Of a stretch of 64,000 nt of DNA, positions 8,970-18,257 are shown in pieces. Both the position numbers and the translations under genes were made by a program. The notes beneath the pieces are model-generated. The model saw only the letters and a program-made list of their open reading frames with translations, did not search any database and was not told the DNA's origin. The DNA comes from Scytonematopsis contorta HA4267-MV1 (lineage in GTDB: Bacteria > Cyanobacteriota > Cyanobacteriia > Cyanobacteriales > Nostocaceae): contig JAHHIC010000056.1 of the NCBI GenBank assembly GCA_019359035.1, positions 1-64,000 on the forward strand, read 5' to 3'. How positions within the stretch are numbered: the first letter of the stretch is position 1; each line of letters opens with the position of its first letter.

Positions 8970-9758
8970 TTATGATAAAGAGCCTGTTTCCCAAGATTTA
9001 AGACAAGCTTTACGTTCTTTAAAATCAGACATGACAGTACCCAAAGTTTCCCAAAATGCACTTTGATGGTGACGGTGCAACAAGTGAACAACTTCATGAG
9101 CCACAACATACTCTAGCGCTGTTAATGGTGCTTCTACCAAAAGCCAATTAATACGAATTGTTCCATTTTTAGCACAGCTTCCCCAAGCTCGTTTCTGTTC
9201 AGAAAGCTTGATATCTGCTAGCTTAACGTTTAACTTGCTTGCATATATTTTCGCAAAATGCAAAATATCCTGCAAAACCCGGTCTTTTTTCCAATTAATC
9301 AATGCTTTTTTGATAGCTTCTTGCTTTTCCTCTTCAGTTAAACCGCACGGTACTTTAACATCAAAATAAGTTGTAAAGTTAATAATAACCTTATCCACAT
9401 CGGTTTCTTCTATTTGTAAGACTAATTGCTCGCCTCGATATGCTACTTTTATACCATTAGTATAGTATTGGGGATTATTAGAAGAGTTATTGAGCGGATT
9501 TCTGGAGCGACATTTCTCTACAGCATTAAATACCCAGTGACGTTTGCTTTCAACAAAATCGATTATTTCCTCAAAAGGAGTATTGTTGGGAGCTACAACT
9601 TCCACATTTTTCGGTGTTACAACAATGCGCTGGTGTTTGCTTCGATGGCTGTAACGTACGGTATAAGGGATACTAGTTTCACCAATAGTTAGCACAGTAT
9701 TCAACTGAGGGATTGTTAATTTCATATAGCCCGTTACTAGTTCCTTTAAATCAGACAT
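8970..9758 (-). CDS. YgjP/SprT-like zinc metallopeptidase (M48-like, DUF45)
   Basis: 262 residues. The C-terminal part carries the zinc motif HEVVH (His221, Glu222, His225), followed at the YgjP position by a third His (231) in HHQSAFW. Upstream are the usual family features: YTVRYSHRSKHQRIVVT, KKALINWKKDRV, RAWGSCAKNGTIRINWLLV (the WGSC element) and LEYVVAHE. The family is predicted to be cytoplasmic metal-dependent hydrolases, often associated with restriction or stress genes; substrates are not known. It lies in the minus-strand CHAT block, between SH3b and DUF1822, with gaps of about 300 and 140 bp, so membership in the same regulon is unproven. Confidence 0.9.
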   Translation of the reverse strand: MSDLKELVTGYMKLTIPQLNTVLTIGETSIPYTVRYSHRSKHQRIVVTPKNVEVVAPNNTPFEEIIDFVESKRHWVFNAVEKCRSRNPLNNSSNNPQYYTNGIKVAYRGEQLVLQIEETDVDKVIINFTTYFDVKVPCGLTEEEKQEAIKKALINWKKDRVLQDILHFAKIYASKLNVKLADIKLSEQKRAWGSCAKNGTIRINWLLVEAPLTALEYVVAHEVVHLLHRHHQSAFWETLGTVMSDFKERKACLKSWETGSLS

Positions 9759-10066
9759 CTCAACTTATTTGTTAAAGCAAACTATTTGATTGCGTCCCTT
9801 AGATGTTGCAGGATACAAAGTCTTATCACTTTGTTGAATCAGAAGCTGAATCAGAATTTTTGGGAAAATGTCCTCGGTCGGCACAATACTTGCCTACCCA
9901 ATACTCAAAAAAAATCCATGTATGCTGATTATAACTTAGGTCTGCATTCAATTACTTTATAACCATATCGCAAATTATGTCAAAATAGCGATTAACAAAT
10001 GTAGAGACGTGATATATCGCGTCTCTACAATAATAATTTATCAATTATTACAATTTAATGGCGAAC
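9759..10066. other. Intergenic region without a recognised gene
   Basis: 308 bases, A+T-rich, between the SH3b gene and the YgjP-like gene. Apart from the palindrome at 10001-10028 I see no gene, RNA or repeat. Confidence 0.6.
10001..10028. repeat. Palindrome, GTAGAGAC...GTCTCTAC family
   Basis: Arms GTAGAGAC and GTCTCTAC with the imperfect core GTGATATATCGC. It lies 39 bp past the stop codon of the SH3b gene (minus strand), consistent with a 3' hairpin. Confidence 0.85.
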
Positions 10067-10645
10067 CTAAGAGCAAGTAGTAACCGAACGCGCACACTGA
10101 TTTTCAGGTAATATCCATCCAGTAGTTCCATTGTAGTTGATACGTATCCATTGCCCCTGACCGCCTAAAAGTTTAGCACCTTCTGCAACTTTAGTAACAT
10201 TTGTGAGAACCCTGCTTTTAACATTAGGACTCGCATATATCGGCGCTTTGCCTTTGGTACCCACGCTAATGCCAATACCTAGTGTTGATGCACTAACCCA
10301 GCCTTCTTTACCTTGAAATAGAACTTTGTTTTCAGTTAAATTTTCAGCCTTACCTACTTTTAACCAACTACCTTGACAAGCAGTAATAGTAACTATTACT
10401 TCTGGTTTAGTAGGTAATTTAGCTACAGACTTAAAATTAGTGCCAGGACCAGAACGTACGTTCACAGGTGTAGAGTCATCAACAAAGGCGGAAAATTTAC
10501 AAGGTGTTGATTTAGCTGCTGATTTCTCTCCAGCAATCGCAGATTGTTGGGTAACTGTAGAATTTGCAAGAGCAGCGTCAAAAAAGTAACTTTGGCTAGT
10601 GACTAGAGCAGTTGCCAACAAAGAGTTACCTAGAAGGCGATTCAT
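10067..10645 (-). CDS. Secreted protein with two SH3b domains
   Basis: 192 residues. The N-terminus (MNRLLGNSLLATALVTSQSY...AALA) looks like a signal peptide. Two bacterial SH3-like domains follow: the first at about 52-120 (VNVRSGPGTNF, WLKVGK, GWVSASTL), the second at about 126-185 (PIYASPNVKSRVL, QWIRINYNGTTGWIL). SH3b domains usually bind peptidoglycan or peptide in the periplasm. Cys residues in the first domain (TPCKF, TACQG) and at the C-terminus (NQCARSVTTCS) suggest disulfides. GGAG eight bases before ATG supports the start. It follows the TPR-CHAT gene in the same direction, 180 bp downstream. Confidence 0.85.
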   Translation of the reverse strand: MNRLLGNSLLATALVTSQSYFFDAALANSTVTQQSAIAGEKSAAKSTPCKFSAFVDDSTPVNVRSGPGTNFKSVAKLPTKPEVIVTITACQGSWLKVGKAENLTENKVLFQGKEGWVSASTLGIGISVGTKGKAPIYASPNVKSRVLTNVTKVAEGAKLLGGQGQWIRINYNGTTGWILPENQCARSVTTCS

Positions 10646-10825
10646 GAGTTAAGCTCCAAAATTAATATCTATATATTAAATACTAATACCCAAGATGAGC
10701 GTTTTATAAGATACATACGTACAGAAGTAGAATAACTACTCAAGAGGTTATTTACAAAGTAAATCTTAAGCAATTTTTACGTAAGCAGAGAATAATTAGG
10801 CATCATTCGGATAATGTGTAATATG

Positions 10826-13450
10826 CTACAACCAGTTCCCAATCAAAACATAAGCTGACCAAAAACTAGGTACATTATAGTTAGGGTGATTTAGCAGATG
10901 TAACTGAGCGCGACGAAGAGCTTCTGCTTTGGTAATATTACCGTTTTTTAATTCTTTATAAAAAGCTCCCATAAACATGGCTGTTGACGCATCATCAATT
11001 TGCCACAACGAAGCTACGGTACTCCGTGCTCCTGCTCTGACTGCTGCACCTGCTAATCCTAAGGCTGCACGATTATCTCCGGTCGCAGTTTGACAAGCAC
11101 TCAAGACTAATAATTCTACTGCTTCTGGCTGAGTTTCATCGCGACTGCGGAGAATATTATCAAATTCGATTACATTTATTGCTCTGTCGGCTGCTAAAAT
11201 AAAAGTATTTTCGGCACGAGAGCTAAATTCTCCGTGGGTTGCTAAATGTACGACATTAAATGGAGTATTGTTTACTTTATTTTCTAGTGCTTTGCTAGTA
11301 AATTGCCCATCTAATAATGTCGTTGTTTTTACTCCTGCTTGATTAATAAGGCTAAATTCTGATTTAATTCCCGGTAAGGGTGGAAATTGTGAAAAATCTG
11401 GTGGTGGCTGAGTTAGTCCAGCTGTCAAAGCATTAAGTTGTTGTCTTACTAAGGGTTTTGGTGAAAATAGTTGTAATCCGACACTAAGAGCAATCGCGTA
11501 TTTTTCTATTAAGTATTGTTTTCCATCGTAAAGTGAGGACATTGGTAAATTACGTAGTGGTCCATCAAGTACAAACACGAGGGTATTGACTTTACTTTTA
11601 GCTAATTCTGATTCTATGGGTTTAATCAACCAGTTATAAATTTGCTGTGATTCTGTTTCTACTGCTTGGATTGCATAAGGTTTTAAAAGATTTTGCCGCA
11701 GTTTTGCTACTGTTTTTTCTACTTCTGCTTGCGAAATTTTGATACTGTAATTTAGCAAGGGTTGTTTGGGAATTTTAACAATTACTTGCAACTCATTCGG
11801 GAGAATAATTGGGTACAGGATAGCAGCAGTCGGATTATCTCGGTCTACAATTTCGTCAAGTAACACTTTTTGACCTTGCAAACAGGCTTCCCGAAAGAAG
11901 TTATCTAGTTCTGCTAACTGTAGCGCTTCCATTCTTTGTCTAGCTTTATCTAGGGTTTTCTCATTCGCTTTTCCCCCTTGGGATTGTAATAATAGTTCTA
12001 CTGATTCTCGGTATACAGGTTCTACGCTATCCCTAAATGAAAATTGCACTTCTTGGTTAACTTTAACCAAATCGCTACGGAGAGATTCTAATGTTTGTAC
12101 CGCTGCATCATAAGAGGCAAGTGCCCCCTGCGTATCTCCTTGTGTCTTTAGCAACCTACCTAATTGCCACTGCCAACGGTAAGATATTTCTGGTGCATTA
12201 TTAGATTGGGCTAGAAGTAATGCTTGCTCAGTGAGTTTTCTTGCTTCTTGCCACTGTTGTGTTTTTTCATACAAACTACCCAAGCTTCCTAAGGCATATG
12301 CTTCTGCTTTTTTATCACCGATGCTGCGTGACTGCTGGATGGCTGTGGCTAATTTGGAGTGGGGAGTGGGGAGTGGGGAGTGGGGAGTGGGAGATGACGG
12401 GGATAATTGCGAATTGGAAAGTTTGGCTAGGTTTTGGGCAAAGTTAATTTGAGCGTAAATGCTGGAACGACTGGGGGGAAGCTGGTCGAGTTGAGATTGA
12501 ATTGAGGGTATAAGATTTTTGGCTTGGTCTATTTGTTTGTCTTCTAGGAGCAGGGCAAAATAATTTAGTAGCGCTTGACTGCTTAGTAAGGGTGTCGGTG
12601 ATACTTTTATTGCTTGCTGATAAAATAAAATCGCCTTTGGTTTTTGTTGTTTAGCGCGGGCGTTGTTTCCTAAACTAAAAAGAGTTGCGGCTATATCTGT
12701 GGGAGACTGTAAACGTTGGGCGATTTCTAAACTTTTTTCAAGAACAAGCTGTGATTGTTGCAAGGAACCTGCTTGTTGCATCGCTTCACCTAATGCACGC
12801 AAAGCGATTGCCTTTTGTTGGCTGTCTGGTTGTGGTTGTAAAGTTTTATCAACATTTTCTAGCGTCTGCTGGGCACGTCGATAAAGTCCCAAAGAACGTA
12901 ATGCTTGGGATTGGTTAATTAGGCTTCGTAAGATACCACTTTTATCATCGACTTTGCGGTAAATCTCTGTTGCTTGTTGCCAAATGGAAAGCGCATCCTC
13001 CGTTTTTCCCATAGATAATAAAAGACGCCCTTGAATATCAAGAGTTTGTGCCAGGATACTTGTAGCTTTTGGGCTATCTCCAGATTTTATAAAGCCTTGT
13101 AATTTCAAACTATCTTTAATTGATTGTTGTGCTTCATTCCAAGCACCAAGCTGCTGATAGGTTAAAGAAAGATTACTCAAAGCAACTGCTTGGCTTAGTG
13201 TATCTCCTTGTTTTTGATATGTGGATACCGCTTGCCGTAGTAATTCTACCGCTTCCGCAAAACGTCCAGCGTTGTAAAGGGCTTTTCCTTGTTCTAATGT
13301 AGAGACGCGATTTATCGCGTCTTTAGGAAGTAGGGAATGAACAATAGAAGATGAAGAAGATGAGGAAATAAAGGTGCTTTTTGCTAAAACGGGTGAACCT
13401 ACAACGCATAGTAAAGCAACAAGGAAATAAAGCAAAAATTTAGCGAACAT
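10826..13450 (-). CDS. TPR-CHAT protein (secreted caspase-like peptidase)
   Basis: 874 residues. A signal peptide (1-23, ending VLA) precedes about ten TPR repeats (52-455). The CHAT peptidase domain (about 540-874) has His739 in HLATHGEF and Cys786 in LSACQTATG, plus the conserved GLAGAAVRAGARSTVASLW and the C-terminal FWSAYVLIGNW. TPRs probably recruit the substrate; the signal peptide puts the enzyme outside the cytoplasm, unlike the CHAT-CHASE2 protein. Its start overlaps the end of the TpsA gene by 11 bp, so the two are translationally coupled. Two mobile sequences are read in frame: a palindrome giving KDAINRVST at 43-51, and heptamer repeats giving PTPHSPLPTPHS near 353-364. Both lie in linkers, so function is probably kept. 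Confidence 0.92.
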   Translation of the reverse strand: MFAKFLLYFLVALLCVVGSPVLAKSTFISSSSSSSIVHSLLPKDAINRVSTLEQGKALYNAGRFAEAVELLRQAVSTYQKQGDTLSQAVALSNLSLTYQQLGAWNEAQQSIKDSLKLQGFIKSGDSPKATSILAQTLDIQGRLLLSMGKTEDALSIWQQATEIYRKVDDKSGILRSLINQSQALRSLGLYRRAQQTLENVDKTLQPQPDSQQKAIALRALGEAMQQAGSLQQSQLVLEKSLEIAQRLQSPTDIAATLFSLGNNARAKQQKPKAILFYQQAIKVSPTPLLSSQALLNYFALLLEDKQIDQAKNLIPSIQSQLDQLPPSRSSIYAQINFAQNLAKLSNSQLSPSSPTPHSPLPTPHSKLATAIQQSRSIGDKKAEAYALGSLGSLYEKTQQWQEARKLTEQALLLAQSNNAPEISYRWQWQLGRLLKTQGDTQGALASYDAAVQTLESLRSDLVKVNQEVQFSFRDSVEPVYRESVELLLQSQGGKANEKTLDKARQRMEALQLAELDNFFREACLQGQKVLLDEIVDRDNPTAAILYPIILPNELQVIVKIPKQPLLNYSIKISQAEVEKTVAKLRQNLLKPYAIQAVETESQQIYNWLIKPIESELAKSKVNTLVFVLDGPLRNLPMSSLYDGKQYLIEKYAIALSVGLQLFSPKPLVRQQLNALTAGLTQPPPDFSQFPPLPGIKSEFSLINQAGVKTTTLLDGQFTSKALENKVNNTPFNVVHLATHGEFSSRAENTFILAADRAINVIEFDNILRSRDETQPEAVELLVLSACQTATGDNRAALGLAGAAVRAGARSTVASLWQIDDASTAMFMGAFYKELKNGNITKAEALRRAQLHLLNHPNYNVPSFWSAYVLIGNWL
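12357..12392. repeat. GGGGAGT heptamer array inside the TPR-CHAT gene
   Basis: Five GGGGAGT-type heptamers. On the coding strand three heptamers make 21 bases, read without a frameshift as the seven-residue repeat PTPHSPL. The array falls between TPR blocks. Confidence 0.85.
13299..13326. repeat. GTAGAGAC-family palindrome read in frame within the TPR-CHAT gene
   Basis: Arms GTAGAGAC and GTCTTTAG around GCGATTTATCGC. On the coding strand it translates as KDAINRVST, between the signal peptide and the first TPR. The right arm has drifted (GTCTTTAG rather than GTCTCTAC). Confidence 0.85.
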
Positions 13451-16400
13451 GGCAATTATTGGGTGATGACCAGGAACTATGAGGGTTTACTTGAGATGCA
13501 TTGGCTACGAGAACTATATTTCCTTTCGTGTCTACTATCCATCCTTGTGCTTCTACGATTTGTGGGGAGTTGGGAGTGGGGAGTTGGGAGTTAGGAGTTG
13601 GGAGTGGGGGAGCGGAAGATGAGGAAGGTAATTGCGAATTGGAAATGGTTGTTTGTGGTGAGTTTATCCAGTCTACGATTACTGTTTCATCGGTTAACGT
13701 CTCTATGGGAGAAGTTGGTATTCCTGAACGTCCTGTCGTAACAAATGAACTTACTCGTTGTCGATTACCGGGGGTACAAGCTTGGGCTATTTGCTGGGAT
13801 GGGTCTACTAAATTAATTGGTAGTTCTATTAAAGCGCGACTGGGGTCTACTTCTGGGGTATTAATATTTACTATTCCGTTAACACCAAACTCTGAACTAG
13901 CGGTTATATCACTAAATTCAGTCGGTTCGTCATTAAATCTTATACCAAAAATTCCTTGGGTGGTGATGTCCACTCTGCCACCTTTACCTAAAGAAGCATT
14001 AGCCGCAATATTACTATTTTCAGTGGGAAACGCAACAATAAATGGCGTATTGATATTGATATTACCCCCATCACCACCACCTCGGTTGAGTCCAGCGCTA
14101 GTAGAAATTTCCCCATTGCGACGCAACAGTAATAAATCTTGCAATCGCAATCCAATATTACCACCATCGCCTGATGCGGTCTCAGCAATAATTCGACTAC
14201 GATTATCTAGTTGAACCAAATTAGCTTGAATATCAATATCTCCGGCTCTGCCTGGTTGAATATTACTATTACGAACTTCCGAAGAGACAGAAATTTTGGA
14301 ATTATCCCGCATTGTTAACCCACCATTAATTGTGAGGTTGATGTTTCCACCTTTACCAGATAACCTGGTATTACTATTGAGGTCACTGCCATTCTCCATT
14401 ATCAGAGAATTTGCGACAAAGTTAATTGTCCCAGCTTCTTGAGTGCCATCAGTTCTAGTACTAACACTACTTCTATTCATTACGGCAGTATTAACATTGA
14501 CATTAACCTCTCCACCTTTGCCATTTGCAAGGTTATTACTGCCAATTGCTGAACGTTCCATTCGCAAATTATTAGCTGTCAAAAAAAGCTTACCTGCATT
14601 TCCATCAGCTTCTGTGTTAATGCCGAATCCACCTCTATTTCTCAGAACAACTGTGTCAGCGTTAAGAACAATTGTTCCTGCATCACCCCTTCCTCTGGTA
14701 ACGCTACCTAAACCGCTATTAACCCCAGGAATTTCATTTTCAAATAAGACAGATTTTGCAGTTACTTCTACTCTTCCAGCATTACCGGATGAACCTCTAA
14801 AAGTACTGGTGGTAATATTGCCATTATCTTTCAATAAAAGCGAGTCTACCACCAGCTTAATCTCTCCGGCTTGTCCTCTGCCAGCTGTTTCACTTGTAAT
14901 GCCAGCATTTTTACTCACAGACACACGGTTTGCTTGAATCTCTATACGTCCTGCATTACCAGTATTGTTAAAGAGTGTCTTGACATTGTTCTCATCTCTG
15001 ATTCCTGTATCGTTAGTGATACCAGAACTATTAGTCACATTAATTGAGTTAGCAGTAATTTTCAGAAGACCACCACTCCCACTGGCAAATGTTTGACTTT
15101 TAACACCACTTTCATTTTGTACTAGTAGGGTATCTGTTGTAATGCTAACATTACCTGCGTTGCCATCACCACTTGTACTACTTTCAATGCCGGACTTTCC
15201 TCTTAGTTCTACAGCACGAGCATTAATTGTTATCGGTGCAGCGTTACCAGAACCAGTTGCACTAGCTGCAATACCACCCACAGAAGCAATAATTTCATCA
15301 GCTGTTAAATTAATCGGTGCAGCATTATTACTGGTAGTATTTTCACTTTTGAGACCTGCTTCAATCAAAATTTTCCCCTGAGTTAAGAGTGTTAACTCTC
15401 CTCCTGCAGTCCCGATACCTGCTTTTGTAATAGAAATCGAATTTGATGCTGTTGCGATAAATTTTCCTCCAGCAGTTGTGATACCAGCACTAGCGATGTT
15501 GATGCTTCCCTTTCTATCGTTATCGCTATCAGCTTGCAAAATTAGGTTTAAAGCACCGTTATTTTTGGAATTAATGCCAAAGTCCTTCAAATTAATATCA
15601 TTTGCTGCTTGCAATGTCAGAGTTGCTGAACTTGCTGTATTTTTCTCTATACCAAAATTATTGGCAGTAATATTACCGTCTTGATTGCCAGTACTACCTG
15701 TAGTAATGGTCACGTTAGTCCCAGCATTTAATTGTGCTTGGATGGTAGGAATATCAACAGTTGCACCATCACCACTGGGTGTAAAAATATCACCATTAAA
15801 ACTACCATTACTTGTTCCGGAATATCCTAGGGTTACATTACGCGGGTCGAGCAACCAGGTTCCATTATTCCCATTAAAGGCTCTAGCGTCAACATTAATA
15901 CCCGCAACATCTAGAAAATTTTTACCGGAAGTTTCAATTAATCCCCCGTTACCAAACTCTACCCCACCTGTTGCTTGAAAGTTTCCATAAGCACGAGTAG
16001 AATTATCACTCCAGACTACTATTTTGCCCCCATCACCTCTATTTAGGGCATTTGCTTGGATAGTAGCATTTGGACTAACAAAAGTGGCAGTCGCATTAGG
16101 AAATTCTCCTATACCCTGGTAATTTCCACCAATAAATACCTGTCCTCCTCCTACATTTCCAGATGCGTTTACGACTGCATTTGAATCAACACTTACTCGG
16201 TCACCTAGTATTTTTATGGTGGGGAGTGGGGAGTGGGGAGTGGGGAGTGAGGAGTGGGGGGATGAGGTGTCTATGGTTCCTGTTGTGATAGTGGTTCCGT
16301 TTGTTTGGGCTAAATTCTCAATGGTGGGAGAAGGATTATTTTCTTGGAATTGCAAGCCTACAATTTTACCGTTTTCTCCTAAACTTGCTTGTGCTGTATT

Positions 16401-17120
16401 GGGTGCAGATGCCAAAGTTATTTGTCCGTCTGGTGCTTTAAGTAATCCGGTGTTAGAGACATTGCTACCCAGCAAGCTGATATTTTGTCCAAAATTTACT
16501 ATTAAGTTACCGTTATTGACTACTGTGCCTCCATTTTTACCAAACTGTAAACCAATAGGGGTGTTAATTGTGAGAAGTGGGGTTTGGTTTGGAGAATTAG
16601 GAACTGTGGAAAATTCTGTACCATCCGCAAATTTTAGGGAAGTGGCTGTACTAGCAAGAAAGGAACCACCGATATTTAATGATGCATTTTGACCGAAAAT
16701 AATACCATTGGGGTTGAGTAAAAATAGGTTTGCGTTACCGTTAGCACGAATTAAACCGTCAATATTGGATACTGCATTACCTGTTACTCGACTTATTATA
16801 TTTTGAACATCGGCTGAATTTTTAAAGTACGCTGTTGCTCCTGATTCCAGAGAAAACTGTTCAAAACTATGAAATAAATTTCCTTGAACGGCTGTTCCCC
16901 CTGTTATCGTATTCAGATTCCCAGAGGTATCAATGTTAGTATTTACAGGTAATGTTCTATCAGGTACTATTTGAGCTTTAGCAGAACTATCAATACTATT
17001 AATAATTATCGCCAGGAAACAGAAAGCTTTTATTATCAAGCAATTATTTTTATTAACTGAGGTAAAACCACTTCTTATAAAGCGATTGAGAATCCAAAAG
17101 CAATTGCTGTTTACGTTCAT
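13440..17120 (-). CDS. TpsA-type filamentous haemagglutinin exoprotein
   Basis: 1226 residues, secreted. The long N-terminal signal region (1-50, ending SAKAQ) leads into a TPS domain (about 51-330) with the family motifs NLFHSF (81-86) and NPNGIIFG (136-143). These direct export through a TpsB outer-membrane pore. The centre (about 400-1060) is a beta-helix of short repeats (GNAGRIEI, GGEVNVNV, GGNINLTI, GDIDIQANLV). The C-terminus has a conserved cyanobacterial tail: Cys in ACTPGNRQRV, TTGRSGIP, EAQGWIVDTKG and a final Cys. No TpsB gene lies in the window, so the transporter is encoded elsewhere. Heptamer DNA repeats are read in frame as PHSSLPTPHSPLPT (about 287-301) and PLPTPNSQLPTPNS (about 1170-1186). 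It is the first gene of a coupled pair with the TPR-CHAT protease. Confidence 0.92.
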   Translation of the reverse strand: MNVNSNCFWILNRFIRSGFTSVNKNNCLIIKAFCFLAIIINSIDSSAKAQIVPDRTLPVNTNIDTSGNLNTITGGTAVQGNLFHSFEQFSLESGATAYFKNSADVQNIISRVTGNAVSNIDGLIRANGNANLFLLNPNGIIFGQNASLNIGGSFLASTATSLKFADGTEFSTVPNSPNQTPLLTINTPIGLQFGKNGGTVVNNGNLIVNFGQNISLLGSNVSNTGLLKAPDGQITLASAPNTAQASLGENGKIVGLQFQENNPSPTIENLAQTNGTTITTGTIDTSSPHSSLPTPHSPLPTIKILGDRVSVDSNAVVNASGNVGGGQVFIGGNYQGIGEFPNATATFVSPNATIQANALNRGDGGKIVVWSDNSTRAYGNFQATGGVEFGNGGLIETSGKNFLDVAGINVDARAFNGNNGTWLLDPRNVTLGYSGTSNGSFNGDIFTPSGDGATVDIPTIQAQLNAGTNVTITTGSTGNQDGNITANNFGIEKNTASSATLTLQAANDINLKDFGINSKNNGALNLILQADSDNDRKGSINIASAGITTAGGKFIATASNSISITKAGIGTAGGELTLLTQGKILIEAGLKSENTTSNNAAPINLTADEIIASVGGIAASATGSGNAAPITINARAVELRGKSGIESSTSGDGNAGNVSITTDTLLVQNESGVKSQTFASGSGGLLKITANSINVTNSSGITNDTGIRDENNVKTLFNNTGNAGRIEIQANRVSVSKNAGITSETAGRGQAGEIKLVVDSLLLKDNGNITTSTFRGSSGNAGRVEVTAKSVLFENEIPGVNSGLGSVTRGRGDAGTIVLNADTVVLRNRGGFGINTEADGNAGKLFLTANNLRMERSAIGSNNLANGKGGEVNVNVNTAVMNRSSVSTRTDGTQEAGTINFVANSLIMENGSDLNSNTRLSGKGGNINLTINGGLTMRDNSKISVSSEVRNSNIQPGRAGDIDIQANLVQLDNRSRIIAETASGDGGNIGLRLQDLLLLRRNGEISTSAGLNRGGGDGGNININTPFIVAFPTENSNIAANASLGKGGRVDITTQGIFGIRFNDEPTEFSDITASSEFGVNGIVNINTPEVDPSRALIELPINLVDPSQQIAQACTPGNRQRVSSFVTTGRSGIPTSPIETLTDETVIVDWINSPQTTISNSQLPSSSSAPPLPTPNSQLPTPNSPQIVEAQGWIVDTKGNIVLVANASQVNPHSSWSSPNNCHVR
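13562..13609. repeat. Heptamer array in the 3' part of the TpsA gene
   Basis: Six to seven GGGAGTT/GGGGAGT heptamers, encoding a Pro/Thr/Ser/Asn-rich linker before the conserved C-terminal motif. Confidence 0.85.
16218..16260. repeat. Heptamer array in the 5' part of the TpsA gene
   Basis: Six GGGGAGT heptamers (last copies GTGAGGA, GTGGGGG), read in frame as a PHSPLPT repeat that interrupts the TPS-domain beta-helix. Confidence 0.85.
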
Positions 17121-17386
17121 AAAAAGTATTAATTGTATGCTGATTTTAAAAAATAGTTGTCTTTATTGATTGTCAATTCTCATTCCCACGCAAGAAGCGG
17201 GAATGTAATCAAGAGGCTTTACCCCAAGATTGAATATCTAACTTAGAACGATAATGAGAATGATTTGTCAGCGCTTATTAAGTGAACTATGTAAAGTATA
17301 ATTAAAACACAAGCAGTAGCGTTAATTTTATTTCTTTGTTATTCTTTACCTAAACAAAAAAGAGTTTTTTAATTATTTTTCAATTC

Positions 17387-18034
17387 TTATAGATAACCTT
17401 CTTTTTCCGCAAATTTACGCAAACGTGGTAGGCATTGACGTTGATAAAAACTGCTTAAAGTGGAGACAGTCAAGTTATATTCTTCCGCTAGTTCTTTCCA
17501 ACCAACTTCCGGAGGCAATCGTTTTAAAATTAACATTTGACAGTTAATATCAGGTCGTCCTTGAATATGAGTATGGCGCAATTCTCCATCAGAGTCTGTT
17601 TCTGCCCACATTCTGACATCTTCTAATATAGGAGGAACATCAGGACTTGCAGGCAAGCTATCTATAATTTCTGTCTCGCTAACTTCACCCGACGTTGATT
17701 GTCGCGTTTTAGTGCTTACTGTCTTGGCTTTGACACGCTGTTGCTCGATGTACAAGTCTCGGAGTTTATACCGTAAATAGGTGTTTAACCAAAATGTCAC
17801 AGAGCTAATAGAAGGGTCATAAGCTTTTGTTGTGGTACTTTCGCAAAGATTTGAGCAAAAATATATCCATGTTTGTTGTAATGCGTCCTGATAGTAGGGG
17901 GTATGTTCTTTCCAAAGCTTGTGACTACACAAACGGATAATTTGCGTAAGCAGCCGGCTTCGCTGTAAGCTTCCTGATGGATGTCCACAGGCTTGCTCAA
18001 CTAATTGTTTTAGTTTGTCCTCCAGTCGTTCCAT
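17387..18034 (-). CDS. ECF-like RNA polymerase sigma factor
   Basis: 215 residues, cytoplasmic. The N-terminal part (about 20-105) resembles sigma region 2 (DALQQTWIYFCSNLCES, YDPSISSVTFWLNTYLRYKLRDLYIEQQR). The C-terminal part (about 165-213) resembles the region 4 helix-turn-helix (WKELAEEYNLTVSTLSSFYQRQCLPRLRKFAE). There is no region 1.1 or 3, as in extracytoplasmic-function sigmas. A linker of about 60 residues with an acidic stretch separates the domains. It lies 266 bp upstream of the TpsA-CHAT pair, in the same direction. In cyanobacteria a sigma factor of this type often accompanies DUF1822/CHAT/TPS genes, so it is the likely regulator of the block; direct control is inferred. Confidence 0.8.
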   Translation of the reverse strand: MERLEDKLKQLVEQACGHPSGSLQRSRLLTQIIRLCSHKLWKEHTPYYQDALQQTWIYFCSNLCESTTTKAYDPSISSVTFWLNTYLRYKLRDLYIEQQRVKAKTVSTKTRQSTSGEVSETEIIDSLPASPDVPPILEDVRMWAETDSDGELRHTHIQGRPDINCQMLILKRLPPEVGWKELAEEYNLTVSTLSSFYQRQCLPRLRKFAEKEGYL

Positions 18035-18204
18035 AAAGTTATTGAAGTTCCTAAGAGCTTAAAGGTAGATGAGTTTGCTTTGTTCATAATAAACGGTTTA
18101 TCCCTTTCCATCCTACAGCCGCATGAGTTTTAAGGTTTGGGTTTTGAGTTTTAAGTTTTAAATTTTTTAGGTTATAATACACTCAACTCAAAACTCAAAA
18201 CCCT

Positions 18205-18232
18205 GTAGAGACGCGATTAATCGCGTCTCTAC
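18205..18232. repeat. Palindrome, GTAGAGAC...GTCTCTAC family
   Basis: 28-bp perfect palindrome with core GCGATTAATCGC, 25 bp beyond the stop of the subtilase gene (minus strand). Just beside it, 18137-18200 holds an inverted pair of short TTTTGAGTTT-like and AACTCAAAAC runs. Confidence 0.9.
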
Positions 18233-18257
18233 TTATTAACGTTTCTACTTATTAAAT

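Noticed and set aside
13501-16692. Several plus-strand open frames of 60-240 codons opposite the TpsA gene
   Set aside because: Low-complexity Leu/Pro/Val translations created by the repetitive beta-helix coding sequence; no ribosome-binding sites or families.
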